A DNA stretch of 64,000 bases, from contig NC_091208.1 in assembly GCF_040958095.1 (NCBI RefSeq), positions 8,654,548 through 8,718,547 of the forward strand, in the 5' to 3' direction. Under the pieces are notes generated by a model. That model saw nothing but the letters and a program-made list of their open reading frames with translations, was not told the origin of the DNA and did not search any database. The stretch's first letter is position 1; each line of letters begins with the position of its first letter. A program made the position numbers and the translations under genes. Positions 52,337-61,654 of this stretch are shown here, piece by piece. Source of the stretch: Procambarus clarkii. Its lineage: Eukaryota > Arthropoda > Malacostraca > Decapoda > Cambaridae.

Positions 52337-54897
52337 TTTTTTTTATATTTATTTTTACATGCAAAGCATGCAACTTAAATACAATAAAAACAACACAGAA
52401 TACAGAACAGAACAAACGAAAACAATAGACCACCGGCCAGAAGGGCCGATAACATTTCACAATAAACCACAAACACGATAAAGGCATAGAAAAATACAGC
52501 ATACAACAAGGCACAAAGTAGAATACAATGGCAAACTAGCAAGCACAGTAACATCACAAAGCAAAACCGTCATAAAACAAAACATACATCAAAGGCACAA
52601 CAGGGAACATAACAGTACAATCACAATACATTCCAAACAAAACATAAAGAACAAACATGTACAACAGGTAAAGCACGCCATAACAAACAGAAGGCAAAAC
52701 AAAATGGCACAACCGAACAAAGAGCACTCGCCAACAGCCTGAAGGGCACACAATATGACATACACAAGAGCATACGACATCCACAACCGAATACACAAAT
52801 ACACAGGAACCGCACACCCACCCACCAGCCATACAAAGAAAACCTACAACATACACCGGAGCACGCAGGAACCGGGAAACAAAACCCACCCCACCCACTC
52901 ACACACACACACACCCCATCCTCACCGCACACAACAGGAAACACAGAATACACAGAAATCATTTGCGAGGAACAGCGTGAGAAATGTACTTCTCCGGGAA
53001 AACAGCGGAAGGATACTTCTTCTTGCAAGCCTCCCAGACTAAATCTTCAATGTCGGTAGGGTTTTTGATCCATCATAAACTCAGGAACATCGATATCGGG
53101 CGGCATCGGCCAACGCCCTAGGTCACTGACGCAAGTCGCATAACGAGGCCGGGGAGCGCCATCCACGCCCATCGAGGAAGCAGACGACACTGGAGAAGCG
53201 GACGAGGGCCGCCTAGACTGCCACGCCGTCGCACACATAGGAGCAGGGGCCGGACGACGAGACTGTAGCACCTCCATGGATACCGCAGGAGACACAGAAG
53301 AGACTGCTGGAGACGGAAGAGGCAACAAGACCGCTGCCGAGGAAACGGGTAACGAGGAAGGGGCTACAGAACTCTCAGAGCGAGCATCCTTTCACAACAC
53401 CATCACCAGGCCACCCCTCTCACCACCAACCACAGCAGGGGGGAACCACCCCCCACGTAGAACCGGAGCCACCCCACGCAGGCAACGCACCTGAAGCAGG
53501 ACCCTCGGACACCAGACCAGGAGGGGAGGCCGAAACGCCGGCACTGGCATCCTCAGGCAAGTGTACCTCCGCCACCACCATAGTGTGCACCACATCCGGA
53601 GCCACCCCACCGTCAACGGAAGGACGACACTCGTCTATGTCGCCAATTTCAGCCCACGCAGAAGAACGCCAGGAACGCTTAGGCTCGGGCTGCACATCAT
53701 CAGACCCGGAGGCAGACTCAGCGACCCACGCAGCACTAGCCGGGCGAACCGACGCACGCCGCAGTACGGAAGCCTCCTCAACCACATGGGGCACCAGGCC
53801 AGGCACAGGAGGGAATGCTGGATCCACCCCAGCTCCCAGCACAGCCGGAACAGACGGCGAGGGTGCAGGGACCGGGACAGACACAGCAGAGGAAGAACTG
53901 GAAGACGAGGGGTCCGAGCAAACGGCAGTCGGAAGAGGCTCAGAGACACCAGCCGGAGCAGGCGGAGCACTAGGCGAGGACACAACCTCCGGAGGAGATG
54001 CGGCAACAACAGGGGGCGCAACAGGCGGAGCAACAGCTGATACAGAGGGCACCTCCTCAGCCGAAGAGACGTCCACACCCACCGAATCATCCCCCACAGG
54101 AAGGGGCGGAAAATCCTTCTCACTGAAGAGATTCGCCGGTGCAACAGCAGGCGCAGAACAGGCAGCAGCCTGATGGCCCAAAAGACCACAATGGTAACAC
54201 GTTCGCGGCTGGCGGGCGTAAAACACCCGAACGTTGTACCCCATAATGCGCACAGAGGACGGAATATCCGCCCGGAGTCTCATGCCCAGGGTGCGAATAT
54301 TAGACCTCACACCCTTAAGAGGACTAGAAGACACCACGTTCACCCTCACACTATAACTACCGCGCCAAACCGCCGAAATACCGCCGTAGCAGAGCCTCTG
54401 GAAACTCAAAGGGAGCCCCATGCACACTGATGTAAGTAAGTGCACCACTTCTATCCGAGAGGGTTACAGTGCCCGCACCATCCGGCAGGGGTAGTGTCCG
54501 CCCCTCGTATCGCCTGAGAAAATCGCGATACGCCACCTCCTTCGTGAACTTCACAATCGCCTTACGGGCCGTAAGGCGATTGTGAAGTTCAACTACCATC
54601 AACTGGTGTTGATGGTAGTTGGTAACGGCCAACTCGACCCCATAAATCTCAAACACAGGGACAGAGAACATTTCACAAGCCAGTGCAATCTCCAGGTAAC
54701 CAGCCCGCACAGAGAACTCTAGTCCCACAGACTGAGCGCGGACGACAGGGGGTAGAGGGACCCCCATCGTAACGCCACGTCAGCACAGGCGAGCAGAGAC
54801 ACACCCACCCCCAACCAGCCGAAACTGGCAAACAACACCAACTGCTGGAGCGCCGATGCAACACGTCTGTCCCCTACCGAAGCTAGGGCCAGACCTC
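52337..54897 (-). mobile_element. Poly(A) retroelement encoding only a CCHC protein, copy G1
   Basis: A perfect 14-bp duplication AGACCAAAAGAAGT flanks it (52323-52336 and 54898-54911). The left end begins with T(9) and T-rich sequence, that is, a 3' A-rich tail on the minus strand. The 2561-bp body has about 130 bases of leader, one long coding region and a roughly 620-base 3' region. No reverse transcriptase is present. These are marks of LINE-type target-primed insertion of an ORF1-only or half-LINE element mobilised in trans. Confidence 0.85.
52959..54767 (-). pseudogene. RRM-like + CCHC zinc-knuckle (gag/ORF1-like) protein, copy G1, frameshifted
   Basis: It starts MGVPLPPVVRAQS. An RRM-like region holds YEGRTLPLPDGAG, SGALTYISVHGAPFEFPEAL and SNIRTLGMRLRADIP. 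Then VRVFYARQPRT precedes the CCHC knuckle CYHCGLLGHQAAAC. A DFPPLP patch and a long Ser/Pro/Val/Ala-rich, probably disordered region follow. The C-terminus (VWEACKKKYPSAVFPEKY) matches copy G2 (LWEAYCVRFPAAEWPDKY). Frame changes lie at about 54400, 53420 and 53050. An in-frame insertion with two hairpins lies at 54546-54620. The role would be nucleic acid binding in a retroelement particle, inferred from the fold order. Confidence 0.7.
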
Positions 54898-54911
54898 AGA
54901 CCAAAAGAAGT

Positions 54912-55549
54912 CGTGGAAAACAGAAGCGGCTCGCGAAAGTGACATACTGTCCCGTTTTCTGTTATGGGTCTTCTGGTTGGTTAGGATAAGGGCACTTTAA
55001 TACGACAGTTTCTTGACGTTTGGAAGCGTTAGGAGGATTAGCTGAATGTGTATTCTTTTCAAATTTGTTATGCTTCCAATGTAGGGGAAAAAATGGATAT
55101 TATTGCATTTAAGCTTTAAATTGTGCCTTTGATCCTTGCCCTAGATATCTTCCGTAAACTCTCTAAGACAAGTTTCTAAAAAATAATAACGATTTTCTAG
55201 ATTTTGGAGACATAAACAATTACAAAATATATATTACCCAACGCCAAAAACTGTTACATTGTATAAATTTTTACATCGCTGTAAAATTGCCTACAATGTC
55301 ACAAAACAAAGTTTCAGGTAAGGGTAAAGAAAATACTTTGCTGAAAGCACTTATCTAAAGCAGCCCAAATCAGAACCCCTTTTGCGCTTCATCTTCTTCA
55401 CCCTCTTCCCTTCTCATCCTTTCTTCTATACAAACCTCAGCATTTTCTTCCCATCAAACCAGAGCTGTTAATATTGATTGGGAAAACATTTACATAAGTT
55501 GATGTTAAGTTGCCTTTATTACACTTACAATACAATTTCCAATCAAGAA
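54912..55549. other. Non-coding macro-array sequence right of G1
   Basis: Continues the interrupted unit (TCGTGGAAAACAGAAGCGG onward). 55236-55520 parallels 42733-43020. No gene. Confidence 0.55.
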
Positions 55550-55820
55550 TGTAGCACTCGGCGTAGGCAGTTAATGTAATCGTCTACAAGACGCTACAAC
55601 TTCGACACAGAACAGGCAGCAGACTAGGACCTCATCGAGCTATACAACGCTCTCCTACATAGAGCTCCGCGACTCCGGTCACACTCAGCTCTTTGCTCTG
55701 CTCCAAGCTCCATCTCAACGTCAACGACACTGTTGTATCCAGGACTACTAAATAAATATGAAACTCACTAAAAACTGTGTATCTAATCTACCCAACAACC
55801 TAACATAATCGTACGTTACA
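55550..55820 (+). mobile_element. Possible solo LTR (271 bp)
   Basis: TGTAGCACTCGG at the start and CGTACGTTACA at the end give TGTA...TACA edges, with AATAAA near 55750. The related array unit lacks this stretch. No target duplication found, so boundaries are uncertain. An 11-bp inverted repeat (55809-55834) straddles the right edge. Confidence 0.35.
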
Positions 55821-56782
55821 TTGGTAACGTACGATAACACCATCCACTTTATAGTTTTTTAAAATGTTTCATCTTATTTAAATAATATTTTTTTTTTAAA
55901 TTATTAAAATAATAAAAGTTTTTGCTAAAATTTATAATTTAAGTACACTGTGGCCGCCTGCTCGCTCGAAGCTTATAGCTCTGTGGCCACTTGTTGGCTC
56001 TAGGCTTACTGCTCTATGGCCACTTGTTGGCTCAAGGTTTACGCTCTGTAACTACCTTTTGGCTCTAGGCTTAGTGCTCTATGATCAATTGTTGGCTCTA
56101 GGCTTAGTGCTATGTGGCCACCTGAACAAAATACAAATAACAAGAAACACCCTCGTGACCAAAACTGTGACGACCACTGTAGTACACAGTATCTCAGTGA
56201 TCCCTACTCACTGAAGACTGTAAAGTTTGATGTGTACACTGTACACCATAAATTATTGCAATATTAAAACCTCCACTGGAACTATCAACAATATAGTCTC
56301 TAAACGTTTCATCTTATATAAATAATATTTTTTTATAAATTATTAAACAAGTAACATAGTTTTTGCTAAAATTGATAAATATCTTAATGCTTAAAAAAAT
56401 TATTTGCTTTGCTTTTTATAATTTTATCTTGTTAATAAAATCGTAATATGAATATATTTGCAAAATACGAACTGTTGTATTTAAAAAGAAATAAATATTG
56501 ACATCCTGCTCTTTCTCCCACACTTATAAGGTTGTCTGGTCGTGATTTTCTATACCGCCTTAATGGGTGACCTCAATATTCAAAATTTTTATGTTTCATT
56601 CCACAAGAAATTTTGTTTTGATATTTCGAATACCTTATTAAAATCCCGTTTGCGTATCGTATTCTTAGGCCACTGTCACAGTCATCAGTAAATGGGGATC
56701 ACTTAGCTAATGGGCACCATTCGCTCCACCCCCCCCCCCCCACTCCTCCGTCCAATCCCAAATCCTTATCTTGCAATTTTAT

Positions 56783-57310
56783 GCAGTGCCTGGTTATGGT
56801 TATGTTGTGGCTGAGGGTGTGGAGGCTGGTATTGATGTTGTTCAGGGCCTTGTTGTGGCTGGTGATGCAGTGCCTGGTTATAGTTATGTTGTGGCTGAGG
56901 GTGTGGAGGCTGGTGTTGATGTTGTTCAGGGCCTTGTTGAGGTTGGTGATGCAGTGCCTGGTTATAGTTATGTTGTGGCTGAGGGTGTGGAGGCTGGTGT
57001 TGATGTTGTTCAGGGCCTTGTTGAGGTTGGTGATGCAGTGCCTGGTTATGGTTATGTTGTGGCTGAGGGTGTGGAGGCTGGTGTTGATGTTGTTCAGGGC
57101 CTTGTTGAGGTTGGTGATGCAGTGCCTGGTTATAGTTATGTTGTGGCTGATGGTGTGGAGGCTGGTGTTGATGTTGTTCAGGGCCTTGTTGAGGTTGGTG
57201 ATGCAGTGCCTGGTTATGGTTATGTTGTGGCTGAGGGTGTGGTGGCCGGTGTTGATGTTGTTTAGGGCCTTGTTGAGGTTGGTGATGCAGTGCCTGGTTA
57301 TGGTTATTAC
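56783..57310 (+). repeat. 84-bp minisatellite, block 4 (about 6 units)
   Basis: Six units, several with TTATAGTTATG in place of TTATGGTTATG. Confidence 0.95.
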
Positions 57311-57319
57311 AATAAACAG

Positions 57320-58805
57320 TGTAATGACCGCTTTACCCTGCCGTAATAACCGCGGCCTCTATTGTAATAACCCGATGTTCCCCAGTATTAATCCTGTTAT
57401 CTTGTTATCTCTCGTGATCGTAATATATGCTCTCTGTTGTACATCACTGTCTCTCTCCACTCAATACCCCCAGCTTAACACTGTTACAGTCCAGTATGAC
57501 CCCTCACTGGACTGCCACGTATGTAAGAGGAATATTAAATGAGGAAGATACACCAAGGACAAGGGTGATTCGCTGATTACTAATTATAAAATAAAAACCA
57601 TTAAAGCACTGCCACCACCTTCCCGACCAACCATACCTGAATGTGTCTATCACCGATCCCCCAGGAAGGCAAGGAATCAGTAACCATGGGACTCCGGGTA
57701 ATATGAATTTCAGTAATAAATTTTGGAAAATTAGTTTGTGTAATTTACGTTACTAATTTAAATCCAAGGGCAACTTTAGTATCGATTAATTGTTAGGAGA
57801 ACCTGGGGGGCTTCCAATACAACACCTAAAAATGACAAAGTAGCAAAATATATCAAAGGGGAGTTAAGTGAATACCACTGGACAAGCTATACAATTTATT
57901 TTATGAAACATGTAAATTAAGACAATTTGAACACATCACCTATTCTATTTCCCTAGAGGCACAATGGATATTTACCGAGGACACAAAACTCAAGTGCTAC
58001 GATACCTTAAATACCCGCACTACGGCCACGATGTTGATGGCTGCCCTCAGCCCCGAGGATACGGGCTTGCGGCCCTGTTCCTAATACACTCCCAAGACAC
58101 ACTGATGAAATTTAGTTTTTCCAACTTATTGCTGGGAAGGATTGCTCCTCCCACCATCTAATACAGCCCCAGGGCTCCACCCATTATTTTGGCACTGGCC
58201 AACCATTTAACACGTAGGCCTGAGGTCTGGCTCTCTAGGGCCAATAAGGACTTGGCCCTTATCTCAGGCCAATCACCTTCACTGATCTGTCGTGGAAAGC
58301 TACATGAATTTCTGAAGATTGAGTCAGCTCTCCCCAGCTACAGAGAAGGGGGACAAGGCGCGTCTATGGAGCCCAGGCACCTGCGAGCAATGTTTACAAA
58401 ACTGATAATTTATGTTCAAGCCTGTTTCCTCTAAGATAGGAGTAGGGACATTTGACTCTGCCTGGTATGGGGAAGGCCGCTGCTGAGAGGGAAAGAGAGG
58501 GAATGAGAGGGAAAGAGAGGGGATGAGAGGGGGAAGTTGAGTGGGAGAAGCCAAGGTATCCAAGACCACCCTACCCTCAGGTCAACCTCTTGACCCTGAC
58601 AAATGGGCGACAGGGGGGGGGGAAGAGGAGAGGAGACGAATGACGGCCAAGGGGAGGGGAGAAGGAAGGAGGGGAGAGGGAGAAGGAAAGGAAAGGAGAA
58701 GGAGAGGGAAAAGAGGGGAGAAGGGAGAACCAATGATCTGAGCCCCAGATCATTACAACTCCCCCTCCTCGAAAATTAAGAAATTTGTGTGTAAAGCAAG
58801 TTACA
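57320..58805 (+). mobile_element. Solo LTR or LTR-bounded remnant (1486 bp) with 5-bp target duplication
   Basis: Begins TGTAATGACC, ends CAAGTTACA, with AACAG on both sides (57315-57319 and 58806-58810). It interrupts the macro-unit between the 84-bp minisatellite and the LINE fragment; removing it rejoins AATAAACAG with CATGAAAGTG as in other units. It contains a GA-rich stretch (58480-58735). No protease, reverse transcriptase or integrase motifs are seen. Confidence 0.75.
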
Positions 58806-59210
58806 AACAGCATGAAAGTGGAAGATCCGGACAACTTCTTTATGCTTGATATCCAAACTCCTGTATTTTTTTTTCTTCTTAGGTGCATCACATCAATCAC
58901 CAATGTTTTAAACATAATATACAGTAATTAAATTTATGAATAATAGTAATTACATCTAATCTTAAAGGTATTCCCTGGTAATTAGTTAAAAATACCTCTT
59001 CAGCTGTGCAACTATGCAGCAAGGTTGCTCAGATGTATCAGCTACAGAACCTTTAATTGGAAGGATGTGCACCATTTTTTTAGCAATATATATCAACACG
59101 AGCGTAGTAGAATTTTCATGAGAATTGACAATATGCCAATGCACTCAGCCCCGGGTTCAGACTCATGGAATTCAATATTTATAAGGAAATATTTTCCTAA
59201 CCCCCCCCCC
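58806..59210 (+). pseudogene. LINE reverse transcriptase fragment in macro-unit (copy 4)
   Basis: EDPDNFFMLDIQTP at the left, then about 200 bases of extra sequence (58865-59085), then RIDNMPMHSAPGSDSW and NSIFIRKYF. A poly(C)/poly(A) stretch follows. Confidence 0.65.
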
Positions 59211-59689
59211 CCACCCAAAAAAAAAACAGTTTAGAACATTGAAGATGTTGCAAAATATCCTAATACTTGGGTCATAGAGTTAAGATGCATATTATGTTGC
59301 AACACGTCATCACATTTGTTACACTGCAATATTGTTCAGAGTTTGGACATTTCTTTCTCGTTCACTTGTTATATAGAATTTTTAATACCAGTTAAAGGGA
59401 AGATGCGACGCCGTTGTGATGGAGACATCACCCCTCCTCCTCCTCAGTGATGTTTACACATTTACGCCATAAACTGCATATATGTCATGTTTTATGCCCT
59501 CCCAAAGAAGCAAACAGCCGGGTTTGTCATTTAAGAAACTGGGCTTTTAGGGGAGAATTCATCGTCTAAATGTCACCTGTATCTGTGTGAGGAGCGAGGT
59601 GGTTGAGAGATGGTGTTGGGTCGCAGAAGGAGAGTGAGAGAGCCTCGACCCACTGCCCAGGAAGCTCAAGGAAATAATTTTTTTTTTTT

Positions 59690-61650
59690 TATTTTTTTTT
59701 TTTTACATGCGAACATGCGAATAAATACAATACAATAAATATAATAAAATAAGAAACCAATAACAAACAATCAGACAACAAAAAAATACAAAAGCACAAA
59801 GCAAATTAACACAAAGTTACACAAATACACTAAATACCGGCCTGAAGGGCCGACAACAAAATCACAACAATGAACATAAACACAATGAAACACAGGAAAA
59901 AGAAACAACAATACTGGACAGAAGGGTAACGGAAATACAATAAATACAACAAAACAGTCATGAAAAACACAACACCGGCCGGAAGGGCGCACAATAGGTA
60001 CAATACATTGCAAACAAACCACAGGTCACAGCAAGCACACTACAGACTACTCAAATTGTTCATACTTATCCGGCCACTCCGCCGCCGGGAACCGAACACA
60101 ATACGCCTCCCACAGTAACATGACGTTATCCGGAACAGGCACAGTATTAACAGTACGAGGATCAGGCATCAACTCCGGCACACCCACAACAAAACACCGA
60201 GCCCACTGTACCCAGATGGAAGAAGGGCACCACGGAACAGGATGCACGCGGTCAATAATGTCAAACCGCAGAGGATGCTGCGCATCATGCGCCACTCCGG
60301 AGGCCAAGACGAGAGGGAGAGGCTCCTTCCCTCGAGGCCGGGCAATGGGCAGCGCACTGGGAGCCTCCTCGGCCGCCTCACAGCGCTCCGCGTCAACCAC
60401 CGGACGTTGTTCCTGCCGGGACCCCCCACGCTTGGTATCCTTCTTCAGTACCAGCTTGATGCCTCGGCTCGCACCAGAACTCTCACCATCCACGTCAGTA
60501 CGAGCGACCACCCCCCACTGCGGAGAACCTTCTGCAGGAGAAAGAACAGGAGGTAAATCATAGGTACAAACATCGTCAACAGCAGACACATGGACGTCAG
60601 CCACCACCAGCGTCGTAGAGCGCGAAGCACCCAGAGGCGCCACATCATCTCCCGAAGCTCCACCTGCGTCGTAGTCCTCCGCATCAGCCCAAGCAGTAGA
60701 AGAACGCCTGGACCGCTTGGGCACTGGCCGCACATCCTCACAGCCGGAGGCGGACCCAGAACCACGGGCTTCACGAACCGGGCGAACCGACGCCCGTCGC
60801 AGAACGGCAGCAGCCTGCACCACAGGGGGAACCGGACCACACACAGCAGGAGGCACCGCAGCCACCCCAGCACCCAGCACAGGAGGAACCCGAGGGGAGG
60901 ACGCAGGGCCAGGGTCCACAGTCGAAGACGAGGAAGCCGACGGCGACGCTCCACAGGGATCACCAGGAAGGTCCACGGGAACAGCAGGGCCAGAGACATG
61001 GTCAGGAGGAACATCCGACGGCACCGCAACACCCGGAGGAGGGTCTGCAACAACCGGGGGAACGTCAGGTGACACTGGGGGAGCCGCAGCAGCGAACGGG
61101 ACGCTCACCTCCTCACCCCCGGAGTCCTCTTCCAGAGGGAGCGGCGGGAAATCCTCCTCACGGAACAAGTTCACAGGAGCGACCGGATCAGCAGTACACG
61201 CGGCAGCCTGATGCCCCAACAAGCCACACCGGAAGCAAGTACGGGGTTGCCGGGCATAAAACACACGCACGTAGTTCCCCAACAGCCGGACAGAGCACGG
61301 TATGTCCGACCTCAGTCACATCCCGAGGGTCCGAATGTTGGTCTTCACACCCGAATACGTGCCAGACGACAGTGAGTTCATCCGCACATTGACGACGGAG
61401 CCGTACCTCTGGAAGAATCGCCGGAGGAGAGTCTCAGGAAACTCCATGGGGGCGCCATGAACACTGACATACGTCACAGCACCACTACGGTCTGAAATGG
61501 TCACAGACCCGGTGCCGTCCTGTAGCTGCAAAGTACGTCCCTCGTACCTCCGTAAGAAAGCACGGTACACCGCCTCACCCACAAACTTGACAACAACACG
61601 GTGAGCAGTTACCAGCTCAATGCCATTGGATTCGCTCACTGGCCGCCAGA
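59690..61650 (-). mobile_element. Poly(A) retroelement encoding a CCHC protein, copy G2 (5'-truncated)
   Basis: The left end is a T-rich tail (59680-59703), then a 3' region with three partial GGCC-rich hairpins, then the coding region 60047-61639 on the minus strand. The leader and first part of the protein are absent. It interrupts a macro-unit after CTCAAGGAAATAA. Its 5' side abuts copy G3 in opposite orientation at about 61650. Confidence 0.75.
60047..61639 (-). pseudogene. RRM-like + CCHC protein, copy G2, one nonsense codon
   Basis: The frame of 531 codons from 61639 has a single stop at about 61318-61316: TGA sits where the related protein has Arg (LGM-R-LRADIP), consistent with a CpG transition in CGA. 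Order: YEGRTLQLQDGTG, SGAVTYVSVHGAPMEFPETL, NIRTLGM, then VRVFYARQPRT, the knuckle CFRCGLLGHQAAAC, DFPPLP, a Pro/Ser/Ala-rich region and the C-terminal LWEAYCVRFPAAEWPDKY. Apart from that stop the frame is continuous, so this copy is young or under recent constraint. No polymerase is encoded. Confidence 0.75.
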
Positions 61651-61654
61651 GGGC

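Larger units (their letters stand above)
42733..59690. repeat. Mosaic macro-array of composite repeat units
   Basis: Blocks recur in fixed order at least three times. (a) A leader (ATCGCTGTAAAA..., 42775 and 55268). (b) A 33-bp minisatellite A. (c) A TGACGTCA-bearing 28-bp array. (d) A 33-bp minisatellite B. (e) A segment with GTACACAGTAGCTAAGTG. (f) An AT-rich spacer. (g) A segment with GGCCACTGTCACAGTCGTCA. (h) An 84-bp minisatellite. (i) A fixed LINE fragment. (j) GATGATGTTGCAACACGTCT. (k) A TATA/X-box-like segment with an exon-like frame. CRE arrays start at about 44408, 46893 and 51968; the spacing is near 2.5 kb or twice that. No host gene is recognised. Later insertions at 51346, 52337, 57320 and 59680 postdate the duplication. 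Confidence 0.8.

Noticed and set aside
46057-57542. Repeat proteins with VVAEGVEAGVDVVQGLVE units (up to 267 codons) at four sites
   Set aside because: The 84-bp minisatellite is open in all frames on both strands. No signal peptide, splice sites or frame-specific conservation are visible, so I treat it as non-coding.
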